Assembly: GCA_010015655.1 (NCBI GenBank)
Contig: ML976661.1
Span: 986,075-1,050,074 of the forward strand
Origin: Bimuria novae-zelandiae CBS 107.79
Lineage: Eukaryota > Ascomycota > Dothideomycetes > Pleosporales > Didymosphaeriaceae
Length of the DNA: 64,000 nucleotides
Direction: 5' to 3'
Positions 35,071 through 46,311 of this stretch are shown piece by piece. The notes below the pieces were generated by a model. That model did not search any database, was not told the DNA's origin, and saw only the letters and a program-made list of their open reading frames with translations. Made by a program: the position numbers and the translations under genes. Each line of letters opens with the position of its first letter. The stretch's first letter is position 1.

Positions 35071-37848
35071 TTGTTCGCGGCGCGGGGATGGCGAGGGTGC
35101 GCACTGACTGACGACGCGCATTGACTGCCGAGCTACGTTAGACCTATAACTAGATCTGGAGCTTTGGAAAGCGCGGCCCGGTCCCCGGCTCCTGAAGAAC
35201 GACACACTCACACGACACAAGCACAAGCAAGCATATCAAACGCCTCCGGCGTTCCTCCACAACAAGCCATCTCTTCTAGCGCTTCTCGTCCTACTGCATA
35301 CATGCTGCATGACACGAGCCGGCCTAAACCCTCGACCACGCATGCAAGAATTGCTTTTTCCCCCATTCCATGGCTCTGTCCTTTGCACGCCCTCCAAATC
35401 TCGCTACTAGCGATCACACACCCGCTACTCGTGAAAAGCACAACGGCGACACTCGGTGTTTTTCGCCGTCGTTGTCGCACAGCAGCAGTCTGAGCGGCGG
35501 CTGGATCTTGCGGTACGCTGGCAGGTTATGTAGCTGTGGCCGTGGCTGTAAGAAGCCTAGCGCCACCCACAGCACCGAACGAGATCGCATCTGCATGCAT
35601 GAAAAATCCGCGCAGCGCAAACATCAATGACCCGTCTCCTAGGACGCTTCGGCTCGTCCCGAAGTCGAACGCCTGAATTCCCTTCTCGAAACCCTCTAGG
35701 TCGCCTCTCCTTTCCCATGCGCCTCCCAGATGCGAATCCGGCTGCAACGTCCATCGCAGCGCCGCTACGTTAGTTCCAGCCTAGTCAACGACCGTGTAAG
35801 ATGTGAATGACATGGTCGGGCGCTATGGTTCGACCTTCACACCACAAGCTGGCTTGTCTATGGCGGCACGGCATCACCATGACATTGACCACCCTAGCAC
35901 TCGTGTTCCTTCGTCGTCTGACTCTGACACCTGCACACCGGGCACCCGTGCTTTTCGGCTGCACGACGCAGCTTCCTCGCGTGTTGGTGCATAATTTTTT
36001 TTTTTTTTGTTTTTTTAGAGCGAACAGCGCGGGTCCCGCGCGCCTCGTTGGATGCATAGAACGAGGCGGTTGGGGCGCGGTGGGAGCAAGGGCGTGCCTA
36101 CGGCCGGCGACGACGCAGGTCGCGTGCGACCTTGGAGGCCGATCTGCGTTCCTGAAGGCGAGATTGTGGCATTATGGGTTGTTGATGATAGGATGGACTT
36201 GCTGGGTTGGGAGGTACGCTGCTTTGCTTTTTCGAGCGCGAGTGCTGGGTTAATAAACTGTTTGGACGGACAAGGGCAGCGTGGTTGGCACATCTTTTCG
36301 TTCCTCTCTATTTCTGTGTGCGCTTCTCTCGACGAGGGAGGTTTGCGACGCTGGATGCTGCGCGCGAGATTTCGCGGACAACGTACGATACCTCTGCTTC
36401 GATCACTGTCTTGAAAGAATCTGCGGAACATAGCGGAACGGCGCGATCGCAACAACACACATCTGGTATTACACTGGCGCCGATTCTGGCCTTCTCTGGG
36501 TTTTACCGAAGACTGATGTGCGAAATACACTACACACTTTACTCCTGCGGGTGCTGGAAACCGATACCACAGTCCGGCACAAGGGAAATGCTACGGCTTT
36601 GCAAAGTTTCAGAAGAAAGGAGGCTGGACATACCCTGTAAAGAAAAAGATGGACTGCAGCACAGAGTGGTGAATAGAAGCCAAGGGATGTGCGACAAGCA
36701 TTTATGGAAAGAAATAAGCAAGTAAGTGGGGAAAGATTTTAGGGAAGAGCTATGAAGGTCTCCCGCGGTGGCTAGAATACTTGGAATGGAGATGCGGATG
36801 GTGTTGCGTTGGCGTAGCATCGTCGTGGCCTGAAAAAAGAGGACGAGGAAGACCAACGAGCATGGCGCGGGACGAAAGCAACACACCAATAATTGGACAT
36901 ATGGCACCACCTCTGGCATCGCGGTTACACAACATCAGCCCACCGCTTGCCCAGAAGCAAATCTACGATATCATACCGCCAGTTTTAAGGTGACCGGTGA
37001 CCCAAGCGATGACCTGCACAACGCAACCATACCATTTTCGACATCAACAAACGGCTCTCTCGCCTCTTATACCCTTTTACCTGGTATATATCCAGTTTGG
37101 GCACAGAAATAGAAGACTTGGTTGGGTGGAAAAATGAATACCCCTGGGTTTCTCTTTCCCAAACGGTGTCTCGACTCTGGACTGAGGGTTTGCCTCCTAG
37201 TGTGTCACATGACATATATATATATAATCATGGTGGGCGGAGAAAAGCCGGAACAAGAGCACACGAGCCACCTCCTGTTTCGAGCCTGGGTGGATTAGGA
37301 CGTTTTATCGAGAGAAAGCAAAGGCAGCGGATAATTCAAAGCATATATGATATCAGATACACGTAGCCAGGATTTCTTTACGCTACGTGACATTCTGTCG
37401 GAATGATGCAAATCTGAGTGAAGAGAGGAAAAATGATTGTCTCGCAGGGAAAGATGTGGAAAGAAGCAGTGTTTTCCGCTATTAAGCTTGCTGCCAGCAA
37501 AGTTTGGGCCAACCGATAATAAATGGTGAGTTTCCCAATGCTGACGCAAATACTATCCGCTGACTTGCGGCATTCCCATAGTTAGCCACCGAGCTCCATT
37601 TGCACCTGATTCGGGACGTCTCGTTGTGGAAAAATCTTGCGCTTTCCCTCCTCCTTCACCGTGCTTGCCGCATCTGAAACTAGCGCGCAAACGCGGGCAG
37701 GTGCACTGGAGCCTGGGTAAGAGTGGTCCGTGCGCACCCTTCCACCTTCACTATTTTGCACTCTCTTTTATATAAGCCCACCGTGTACGCTCGTGTCCTC
37801 ACCGCAAAGCGTCAACTCTGCCGGCGGGCGCAGTAACAGTGAAACAAG
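35071..37848. other. Base-balanced region without a convincing gene
   Basis: Not RIP'd. Open frames of 60-172 codons occur on both strands (for example 36207-36725 plus, 36015-36530 minus), but they overlap one another, have no recognisable domain and lack a consistent codon pattern. A T-run lies at about 35996-36016. The 3' end is the promoter and leader of the E2 gene. The region may contain a non-coding transcript or a small gene I cannot resolve. Confidence 0.5.
37769..37776 (+). promoter_or_regulatory. TATA-box-like motif of the E2 gene
   Basis: TATATAAG about 75 bases upstream of the ATG at 37849, preceded by a CT-rich tract. Placement fits a short fungal 5' leader. Confidence 0.5.
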
Positions 37849-40800
37849 ATGACGCCCGAAGAGGAGGCCGACTACAAGTTCGCGATGGAGCTGCATCAGC
37901 AGCTCAATAACATTGATTTGCCGGAGGTAAGTGGATGCCCACAGCCGCGGGATTTTTCGACTGTTGCATTACCTAGCCTGGGGTAACACACTGTACCTAG
38001 AATCTTGTGGCTGGGATCTTTGCAACGCGGGTAGCCGACTGACCTTGTGTTTACCCAGGACCCATCGATAGCCGCTGCCATGGAAGAAGAAGAAGATTTC
38101 GCACTCGCCATGCAGTTGCAATGGCAAGAAGAAAACCTAGAGCAATTTGACATCGAGGGAATGTCGGCGAAGGACTTGGAGGATTACATGGAAAATTACC
38201 TGAAGACTCAGCCTATGACATCAGTAGGTGTCCCAGACGAAATCATAAAGAAGCTCGCAAGCTCGAGCAACGACGAAACTGAATCCGGCGACGGGGTCGA
38301 CAATGACGATCACAGCTTCGTCGCCTTCGAGAAGGGGAAGAAGGCGGGTGCCAAGAAGCAGCAGACAGAACGCCATACCTCCTGGGAAATACTTGAGAAA
38401 GAAATAACGCAGCTATGCAAAGACGACGGGGCCGCGTACGCTGACAGCACACCTGCCGCGACGCAATCTCGAACTTTCAGCTCGCTCGCTAGTTGGATGG
38501 CGCATGTGCGTGCGGCAAAGTGCAAAGCTTGTCGAAATTCCTACTTCAATTCACCGTTCGATGTTATTGATATCTTCAAAGACTGGCTAGACGGCACTGG
38601 CGGTTATCTATCGTCGCAACTACTATGCAAGCACTGCAAGATGTTTGCTTGCCCGTCATGCGCAATGAGCGTTCCCGACAAAATCTCCTGGCTCAAAGTC
38701 CATGGGAACAAGGTGTCCTGGTGTTGCGATGATGGCAGGCTTCTTATCCTTTGGGTCATCCTTTGCGGATTCGACAATCATTATTGCGCTTCGAAGACGA
38801 AGACCACAGCACCATCAGCACCATCAGCACCATCAGCAGCAGTCGGCTCATTCAAGCGTGTAAAAACGAGCGCCGAAGAGGTGCCGAACAAGGAGAAGAA
38901 ACAGAAAGGCAAGGACACTGCCAGTGGGAGAAGTGGGGTGGGCTTCGGCGGCGACGATGACCTTTCCGCCATGTACCAGCAAATTCGCCGAAGGGACCGT
39001 CGGGGTTGGGATTACAGCGACGACCTAAATCGCGCACGCAAGACCCAGATGAAGGAGGACACATTTGGAAGCATGACCCTAAAATTTCTTACTGGCCTAG
39101 CGCCCGAACGCTCACGTGGCACCGCATTCGACGACAATCCTCCAGGCGCAGTCTCTAGCATGCTTTTTGAAAGCTGTATCTTGGGATATTGCGCGTCGCT
39201 TCTCCGAAACGACTCGTTGGATGAACTTGATACACGACGCATGGTTTATACTGATCTCTTTAAGTTGGTCACCGTACTATGTACCCACCCCAACACAGCT
39301 GGACTCATTTACAATGACCACCTCGTACGGTCGGACGGCAGGACACTAGCCACAACGTCCTTCCAACTTTTTGCTGGACCGCCTGGTGAGCAGGGAGAAT
39401 CAGTGGCCAAATCAGCCCGCAATCTAGCCACGCAGAGTAGTCTGTTGTTGAAACACGCTCATATGAAAGACTTCACCGGGGAGGGGAGCTCCATTATCCA
39501 AGCGGCGCAAGCCATCAATCAACTGTGGCAAATTCTTCAATCCCAAATCAGCAATCAGCCTGCCAGCCCTTCTGCACCGAAATCTGTTGCAATCCCAGAT
39601 CCAACCGCCGACGTACCCACAAAAGAGATCTTGGCCTCGCACGCGTACGCGAGTCAAGCCAGGCACCTGGTAGACCCCCCACGGGGCCGCATGAAGCGAC
39701 TTCTCACCGAGATCACGGCTCTAAACACTGGCCTTCCTCCAGGGATCTACGTGCGATACGCGTCAGAGCGCCCAGACGTGATGAAAGCCATCATCATAGG
39801 CGCTTCAGGAACACCCTACGAGCATGGGATCTTCGAATTTGATATCTTCTGTGGTCTGGATTACCCGTATAAGCCTCCCCAAGTCACCTTCAAAACGACT
39901 GGAAAAGGCACGGCACACTTCAATCCGAACTTGTACAAATGTGGCAAGGTGTGCTTGTCGCTACTGGGCACCTGGCAAGGAGAGCCTTGGAAGCCAGGCG
40001 AGTCGACTCTATTGCAGGTGCTTATTTCTATCCAAGCCATGGTCCTGTGCGAGGAACCGTGGTTCAATGAGCCAGGTAAGTAAGCCATTACAAATACAGG
40101 TTGTGTTACCCCAGGGTGTACAATGCAGTGACAGATTCTGTCTTTGTACGGGGCGTCCTGGGGTAACACACGGCAGGAAATTTTGAAGATAAGCTAATGT
40201 CTCACAGGTCGAGAACTGGCCTACGCTCGCAATGGTACGAAGATTTCAGCATCTAGGAACTATAACAATGATATTCGTGCCCTCACCGTAGAGCATGCAA
40301 TAACCGCCTACGCGACGAGTCCGCCTGCGCTCTGGAGAGACGTTGTCGACTATCACTTCAAGGCCAACGCAGATAGCATCCTGGAAACAGTTCAAGGTTG
40401 GGCAAACGAGATCAACAATATCACGGAAAAGCACGCGGATGATCCATACCAGATGTACAATATCCAGAGAGGTGGCTCCTCGCTCAGAATGCAGTTATCA
40501 TCACTGCAGGAGGCAATGGACAAATATGGAGCTTCTGTCGTTCTGAAGGTCAAGGCGCCCCCTCCACAAACCGCGCAACAGCTGCCCCGAAGGTCACGAT
40601 TCTGTGTCGATCCGCTGCATTATTCGCCCCTTGGACTTGGACATCTTGCTTCTAGTATGTTCGGACCACCACACCCGTTGCCGATACCGACAGCCATGCA
40701 AAATGCGTCGTACACACCGGTCCCCGGTCCTCCTCAAAGCTTATTCTCTTCACTCGTGTCTCCCTATCAACAGTCGTCGGTACTGGTATCACCCAACCCC

Positions 40801-41136
40801 CAAGCAATGCCGCCGTTTGGTGATCATCCAGTCTACACTCCTGCGTCCGCGTCCCAGGAACCGGACCCCGGCCTGTCTGGGCTACCTTATGGGTATCCAA
40901 GTGGACCCACGATGCCCCTTCGTGGCGGACGCGGTGGCTACTACAGCAACTATGCGGCACCTCAAATTGGTCGTGGGGGCTGTGGGAGTCAGACAAACAC
41001 CCCCGCAGTACCGCAATCTGCCCGCGGTGGTGGAGCGCTGGGGCCGCAAGTGAGAGGTGGTATTTTCAGGGGAGGACGCGGTGGTCCCAGTGATCGAGGT
41101 GCCCGGGGAGGAGGGCAGGGACGGGGTAGTGGATAG
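37849..41136 (+). CDS. Large BIRC6/UBE2O-type E2 enzyme with RGG tail
   Basis: Predicted 1007-aa protein from three exons: 37849-37926, 38059-40075 and 40208-41136. Both introns are 132 nt with GTAAGT donors and CAG acceptors, and the frame is kept. Two UIM-like helices open the protein (EEADYKFAMELHQQL near residue 5, EEEDFALAMQLQWQEE near 35), suggesting ubiquitin binding. Cysteines at 181, 184, 216, 219, 224 and 227 form a possible zinc site. An E2 core lies at about 565-790 with HFNPNLYKCGKVCLSLLGTW; C658 is the likely catalytic cysteine, and the NPNLY-GKVCLSLLGTW block is typical of BIRC6/UBE2O-class E2s. The C-terminus is Pro-rich, then an RGG/RG region (937-1007) that could bind RNA. 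The start rests on an ATG 75 bases after a TATA motif. Substrates are unknown. Function as an E2 is confident; UIM and zinc calls are tentative. Confidence 0.88.
37977..38059. repeat. Inverted-repeat element in E2 intron 1
   Basis: Arms CCTGGGGTAACACA (37977-37990) and TGTGTTTACCCAGG (38046-38059), 12 of 14 complementary. The right arm contains the splice acceptor (CAG/G at 38058/38059). Shares a 14-bp arm exactly with the intron 2 element. Confidence 0.65.
40102..40170. repeat. Inverted-repeat element in E2 intron 2
   Basis: Perfect 14-bp inverted repeat: TGTGTTACCCCAGG (40102-40115) and CCTGGGGTAACACA (40157-40170), with an inner GTACAA/TTGTAC pair. It can fold into a hairpin in the pre-mRNA. 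Wholly inside the intron. Confidence 0.75.
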
Positions 41137-41179
41137 GAGAGGCACTTTATGTGCGTAGTGCTGGAAGCTGTTGGGGGTC

Positions 41180-41303
41180 TGAATTACCCCTGGATGGACT
41201 GTACAGTGCCTGAATTTCTTGCCTGCGGCATGAGATAGAGCCAAGTAGGGGCACAAATCTTATCATGATCTGACGTATGTATTGCCTCTCCTGGCGTAAC
41301 TCA
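41180..41303. repeat. Related inverted-repeat element 3' of the E2 gene
   Basis: Arms TGAATTACCCCTGG (41180-41193) and CCTGGCGTAACTCA (41290-41303), 11 of 14 and 12 of 14 identical to the intron 2 arms, in the same orientation. The GGACTGTACAGTGC stretch next to the left arm also resembles the intron 2 copy. Lies in the probable 3' UTR. Confidence 0.55.
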
Positions 41304-41946
41304 GCGTGTTTTGACCTTTGCTTTGCGTGCTGCGGTGATTTGCACGTCTAGCTAACCTCGGAGGCTACATTATCCTGGTGCTTGCTGCGCGAGGGTGAAC
41401 GAGCGCCGAACTAACACTACCCTGCCCATGGTAGTCGGATCGAAGCAGTGCATGTATACTACTTTCACGGAGCGCGTGCTTGTGCATTCTGACGTAGATG
41501 CTGTGCATGTCGGTTTTCCTGGGAATGTGCTGGGTTGGGGGAGGCCGTGTGCGTGCGCGTTGTAGGTGTGCGAGCGGTGTGTTAGGGAGGTATATGCAGG
41601 ACGTGATGCTCGGACTGGACTGGAAAATGGTGGGTATGGTTGAGGAGCTGTCTGGAGTGATGGAGCCACGCTACATGTGAGGAAATTATATAAACGCGGG
41701 GGTTAATAAGGGGTGGACATGTTGATGATGTGAAACCTACCACATCGACAAAGTAGAATCTGCTTTTCTGGTTTCTGTAGCTTATAGATATATATCTCCT
41801 ACCTCCTATCCCTTCTCCCCCATCCCTGCCCCTCCCACGGAACCATATTATTACACACTAGCCAAACCTAACCTTCCGTTTGCTCTGAAATCCAAGTACC
41901 ACCACACCGTCCCCTACCTCCTTCTCCCAGTCCCCAAACTTCCACT
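41304..41946. other. Intergenic, convergent 3' ends
   Basis: Between the stop of the plus-strand E2 gene and the stop of the minus-strand hypothetical gene. Balanced composition, no convincing frame. A TATATATCTCC-like AT patch lies near 41785. Confidence 0.5.
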
Positions 41947-42414
41947 CTACTTCCTCCCAAACCACCCTCCCACCTTCCCCAATATCCTCTTCCAAGCATA
42001 CCCTGCCCCCACCCCTTCCGTCCGCCCCGCATCCCCACTCATCTTCCCCCCATCCAAAAAAGTATCAAACGTCTTCGCGCGGTCGCACGCCCTTGTCTTG
42101 CCATCCACCGGATCAATCTCGTCTCTCGTTTTCTTGGGCGAACCTGCGCCGGAGCCGGAGCTCGTCTCTGGAGTCTTCTTGTTCTTCTTGAGGATGCTGA
42201 ACATGCTGGCGTGGGGGTGGTTCTTGTGCGAGGATGGTGCGCGGGGTGGTGAGGTGTCGCTGGTGCTGTCGCTGGCGGTAAAAGTGTGCGATATGCGGGA
42301 AATCGAGATGCGGATATCAGCGTTCGGTTTGGTGGGCGTGTTTGGTTCGGGAGACGGCTTCGTATGCGGTGTGGTGTCTGAGACACCGCCGTCGCTGTCG
42401 GTCGTGTGTTTCAT
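41947..42414 (-). CDS. Small basic low-complexity protein, hypothetical
   Basis: 155 aa if started at ATG 42414 (MKHTTDSDGGVSD). The frame is open upstream to 42612, but that extension reads like untranslated leader, so I chose the inner start. The N-terminal half is Ser/Thr/Pro-rich and probably disordered. A lysine cluster follows (MFSILKKNKK near residue 91), then a short conserved-looking C-terminus (AYAWKRILGKVGGWFGRK) that could form an amphipathic helix. No signal peptide, no membrane segment, no family recognised. Could be a nuclear or membrane-peripheral protein, but nothing in the sequence decides this. Confidence 0.45.
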   Translation of the reverse strand: MKHTTDSDGGVSDTTPHTKPSPEPNTPTKPNADIRISISRISHTFTASDSTSDTSPPRAPSSHKNHPHASMFSILKKNKKTPETSSGSGAGSPKKTRDEIDPVDGKTRACDRAKTFDTFLDGGKMSGDAGRTEGVGAGYAWKRILGKVGGWFGRK

Positions 42415-43069
42415 TATGGGCCCCGGGTGCTGTGAAGAACCACTGGCTTTGTTGCAAACGCAGCGCTGATGTGAAGGCCCCAGGTGAGAAACCTTGGATG
42501 GCTCACGGATGTTTGTGAGGTGAAGGTGTAGAGTGGTATAGTGGGATTTATCGGACGTCGTCTTGAAATGAGAGTAGATGGGAAGTCGGGTATGAAGTGG
42601 AAGTATGCACATATAGAGGTAGCTGCTAGGAACGCTCCTTCACATCGTTACAGCGAGGGTGCTGAAAGAGCCGTGAAGGCTCGTCGGACAATGGAAGGCG
42701 CGGTGCTGTTGTCACCTTCCTGCACGCGCTCTATTTGTAATAGAGGGAAAGGGCTGCGGCAAGGGCTGCGTGGTGCTTGCCCTGGATGCTCACGCTAGTG
42801 TCACGTTGAGAGCGAGTCTGAGATGCTGGGAAAGCAGAACAATAGTGTATGAGGGCCTATCATGACATGCCTCCGGCCGTTGTGCCTTGGCTAGGAAAGC
42901 TGGTAGGTAAATCCTAAGCCCAAGAAATGCATACGATGATGAGACTGTACGTTTATAAAAGTAAAGGATTTATAATAATAAAAATTACGAGACCACACTG
43001 CTGCACTGCCTTGCGCCTCCCCACCCGTACAGAACTAAACTTCCACACTGCCACATCGCACCCTAATTC
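42415..43069. other. Intergenic; probable leader of the hypothetical gene
   Basis: Balanced composition up to about 42,920, slightly AT-rich at 42940-42990, which may be the 3' UTR of the minus-strand dehydrogenase gene. No other gene seen. Confidence 0.5.
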
Positions 43070-44101
43070 CTACTCATCCTCCACCCCCACCATCCTACAA
43101 CTCATCTCCCAAAGCCTCCGCCCACTCTCTTCATCAAACACCCCCTCCTTATACCCCACATGCGGCACGCCCTCCACGCTCTCCCCCGCCTCCCAACAAT
43201 CCTCCAAATACACACCTCCCTTCCCCTCCAGCTCCCTCGCCACGCACGCCCGAACCTGCGTCGCAGCCCTCTGCCCCGCATTCTTCCACTTGCGCATAAA
43301 CTCCTCGTCTGCCGCCCAACTCTCAATCAGGTCCTGAGGTAGGTATTTGGCCAGGCCGGTGGCGATACCGCCAGGCATCACGCTCCACGCGTGCACGCCC
43401 TGCGCGCCGTACCGCCGCTCGGTCTCCGACGCTATTTGTATATTCGCGAGTTTGGACTGCGCATACGCGAGCTGGGGCGTGTATATACCCTCCAGATTCG
43501 GGTTGTCGAAGAAGATCCCAGGCGCATCGAGGTGCGCCGAAGAACTGACGTTGACGACCCTCACGCCAAACTCTGGGCTCGCCACCGCAGTAGCAAGGAG
43601 CGTTGGACGGAGTAGCTGGAACAGTAGAAAGTGCGCGAGGTGGTTCACAGCGAACTGCGTTTCGAACCCGTCGGCCGTGCGGCCCTCAGGCGTCATCATC
43701 ACGCCTGCGTTGTTCACCAGTACGTGCAGTTTATCGCTTTTGGCGAGGAAGGCGGCGGCGCAGGCGCGCACGCTGACGAGCGAGGCGTTGTCCAGGGGCA
43801 GCAGCTCGAGACGGCCGGGTTCGAGGTCGGCTTGGAGCGCGGCGGTGGCTTTTTGCAAGTCGCGCACGGCGCCGAAGACGTGCATGCCGGCGGCTCTGAG
43901 GGCGCGCACGGTTTCGATCCCGAGGCCTGAGGAGACGCCGGTGACGAGGGCGACTTTGCCTTCAAGCTTGCCGAGGAGGTCTTGGTCTTTGAGGATCTGG
44001 AGAGCTGTGGGGCGGGCATCGCCGGGGCCGCGGAGGTTCTCTGGTTTGTGGACTTCTACGTAAGGCGATGCCATGTTGGCGAGGACTTGGTTAGGAGACA
44101 T
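43070..44101 (-). CDS. Short-chain dehydrogenase/reductase
   Basis: 343-aa NAD(P)-dependent oxidoreductase of the classical SDR family, subgroup similar to retinol dehydrogenase/WWOX-like fungal enzymes. Rossmann glycine motif TGVSSGLG at residues 54-61, NNAG at 130-133, catalytic serine within NVSSS (184-188), and catalytic YxxxK at Y213/K217 (YAQSK). PGG in the post-catalytic loop (243-245) precedes the substrate region. No intron is needed and the ATG at 44101 gives a usual length. No signal peptide; likely cytosolic. The substrate cannot be told from sequence. No neighbouring biosynthetic genes, so a metabolic cluster is unlikely. The plus-strand 238-codon frame opposite it is a shadow. 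Confidence 0.9.
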   Translation of the reverse strand: MSPNQVLANMASPYVEVHKPENLRGPGDARPTALQILKDQDLLGKLEGKVALVTGVSSGLGIETVRALRAAGMHVFGAVRDLQKATAALQADLEPGRLELLPLDNASLVSVRACAAAFLAKSDKLHVLVNNAGVMMTPEGRTADGFETQFAVNHLAHFLLFQLLRPTLLATAVASPEFGVRVVNVSSSAHLDAPGIFFDNPNLEGIYTPQLAYAQSKLANIQIASETERRYGAQGVHAWSVMPGGIATGLAKYLPQDLIESWAADEEFMRKWKNAGQRAATQVRACVARELEGKGGVYLEDCWEAGESVEGVPHVGYKEGVFDEESGRRLWEMSCRMVGVEDE

Positions 44102-44877
44102 GGTGATGTTCGGTGTTTGGCTGGTGAGGTATGGATGTAGAATCGTAGGACGAATTTGCGGAGGTTAGCTGAAGAAGAAAGCGCGACTGTTGTAGTTCAA
44201 ACTGTAGATGTGAGTCTGCCGTGATGATCCCCACGGTGAGTAAAATGCTGTGCTCTTATACATGTGAGTACTCTCAGTCGCGACATCTCCGGTCCCGCCT
44301 TGATGAAGCCGGACACTGATCCGTCCGAAGTGGCCGCCACGAGGGCGTGGAGCTCCGCAATATGTTTGTGTGTGAGGTCATTTTCTGGGAACGTATTTTC
44401 GGTCTTTACACGGCGTCATGGAAGTAGAATTCGGGCGAACTGGAGGGATGTGGTGTTAGTGCTAAGTCCGTCGACCTATCAGGGCCATGGACGCCCGCTC
44501 CACCAGGGGGCTGAACCTCGTCGATTATCTGATCGCTCGACAATACTCGACCGCTTTGCGACCCCAAGATTAGCTGCAGGGCAGAGTCGGGCGCATTTTC
44601 ACGCTATCTGCTGAGATAAGACACGGTGCTGAAATTGTATAAATAGGCGTCGGTGGATTTGAACAAGAATGAATTGATTGATCAAGACGGCCAAACTCCC
44701 CAGAAGTGAACGTCTCAAAATGGTGCGAATCGAACCTCGTCAATTAAAGGTTGTATATTTCCCAAGGTCAATGCCGTTACCCAGGCAATGGCTCCCTCCT
44801 CTTGCTACACGTGCTGAAAGGGAGTCGAACTCCTGGTATCATAAATAAAAATGGGGATATTGATATGCGATGTGCTC
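44102..44877. other. Intergenic; SDR promoter and 3' flank of next gene
   Basis: No gene seen. Contains TTGTATAAATAGG near 44635. Two tRNA-3'-end-like motifs occur (44722-44738, 44815-44834), but the T-stems do not pair. Arms TGCCGTTACCCAGG (44772-44785) and CCTGGTATCATA (44832-44843) weakly resemble the E2-intron elements. Confidence 0.45.
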
Positions 44878-45422
44878 TCACGCCTGCTGTCCGTCGTCGG
44901 TTGCTGTGGGCGGCCGGTCTACTAAGACGTATTCAGTGCTGTTGTCAGAATGGGTGGGTTCTGACAACGCACCTGGCATGTTCTGTCTCTGGCGCGGGCT
45001 TCCAGCGCTCGCTAGGTGGGCCTTGTCCTGGGCAGAGAAGCCGCTCTTGACGGGGGTGCGGCGCTGGCTGTCTTTCCGGCGCGGCGGCGACGTGCGCGCC
45101 TGGTTGAGGCGTTCTTCCGTCTCACGGAGCTTGGCTTCCAGTGCTTCGAGCTCCTGCGCATGCGACGAGACTTGCTGCTTTCTAGAGGGCGGTCGTTAGT
45201 GTGACGGTGACGGCAGGAACGATGCAGCACTGAGACGCACTTTTGGTGCACAGTCTTATCGAGCAGATCGATGCCCCCGTCGAGCCGGAAGAGGTCGTCG
45301 AGCTCCGACATGAAATTGAGGGCGACGGTGCTGGATGCGCCTGTCAGCTGGCTGGGCTCCTGCTGTGCAACTGGCGCGGGAGCTCTCACGATTGGGGGCG
45401 AGGGCGACTGCTGGGCTGCCAT
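44878..45422 (-). CDS. Small spliced coiled-coil protein, unknown
   Basis: Predicted 161 aa from two exons, 45422-45241 and 45181-44878. The 59-nt intron (45240-45182) has donor GTGCGT, branch point CACTAAC and acceptor CTCTAG. Without splicing the frame turns into Arg-rich nonsense, so the intron is well supported. The N-terminus is Pro/Gln-rich; a conserved-looking segment follows (SELDDLFRLDGGIDLLDK), then a coiled coil (QELEALEAKLRETEERLNQ, about residues 68-88), a basic stretch (SPPRRKDSQRR) and an acidic end. I do not recognise the family; size and layout suggest a subunit of a larger complex. An alternative upstream ATG exists near 45484 in another frame. It is divergent from the bromodomain gene. 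Confidence 0.6.
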
Positions 45423-46311
45423 CCGACGTCAGGGTCCTCGACGGCGACTTGTGGGGATGCGGAGGGGTGGGCTGAGGAAGGCATTGTGGAAGTCGCGTGG
45501 GGTGTGGGATGAAGCTGGAGAAGAGCAAGATGGTTGCGCTGGGGGGCAGGAGGCAGATGGTTATAAGTGGAACGCGCAGACGCAAACAGCACTGGGCTCA
45601 AGGGTGTTCTGCGCAGGAGGTCTGGCGGGCAGGTGAGCGGGCAGGAGGCATGATATGGGGGTCCTTTGATGAGGTTTGGCGGTCGGGTTGGGTGTAAGAT
45701 TAGAAAAGGAGGCGCGCCGTTCTCCCCCCATTCCTGTTGGGTCAAGCTGCCAGTCGATCACAGTGGAAGGCATGAGGAGACGGTCCCCGGGCATGCGTGC
45801 CCGACGCATGCCACGGCGAGCGTCCGTCAACAACACGACTTGTGCACACGCGTTGCGCATTCAGTGTCGTCACGCACCACTTTTGCAGCGCGTGTGAGAC
45901 AACAAGCGAAACACATATCTGCATACCTGGTCGCCTTGTAGCCTGCTGCCATCGCCATCCCCAAGTCCTGGCAGCTCCCGCGCCCGCGTAATTTAGCACA
46001 CGTGCCCCTGGCAAGCGGTGCCCGTCTGATTCGCCGCCTGTTTGAACAAAGCGCTGCCCTCTCACAGGCCGTTGCAGCCCGTCGGCCGCCGTAGAAACAG
46101 CAATTGCGAGAGAGACGCACCACGACCTCAGGCCGTCAAAATTTCATCAAACCCCGCTACCTCCATCGCCGCTCCTCCGCGTCATCTATGCAACACCCGC
46201 CCATGCCCGCACGCCCCTCGTGAAGACGCGCCCGCCGCAAACGTGGCTCCTCTCCCACCCGCCGCTCGTCCCCGTCCGCGCGCCCAAGACCTGTCCCAGT
46301 GGTACCGGGGG
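45423..46311. promoter_or_regulatory. Shared divergent promoter region
   Basis: 889 bp between the minus-strand coiled-coil gene and the plus-strand bromodomain gene, so probably a bidirectional promoter plus leaders. The strand upstream of the bromodomain ORF is open without ATG from 46042 to 46312, which I read as leader rather than coding. Confidence 0.5.

Noticed and set aside
36015..36725. Overlapping 171- and 172-codon ORFs on opposite strands
   Set aside because: No domain, no splice or codon support, mutually overlapping in GC-rich DNA; likely chance frames.
42415..42612. 66-codon N-terminal extension of the small basic protein
   Set aside because: Composition (His/Thr/Leu repeats, CT-rich) looks like untranslated leader; kept the inner ATG.
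43347..44063. 238-codon plus-strand ORF
   Set aside because: Exactly opposite the dehydrogenase gene, which has all catalytic motifs; shadow frame.
44719..44835. tRNA-like 3' ends on the minus strand (two TTCGA-type T-loop motifs)
   Set aside because: The T-stems do not pair and no acceptor or anticodon stem can be built; at most degenerate tRNA-derived sequence.
46042..46311. 90-codon upstream extension of the bromodomain ORF
   Set aside because: Begins with TTG, contains no ATG and looks like leader; the first ATG at 46312 gives the expected short N-terminus.
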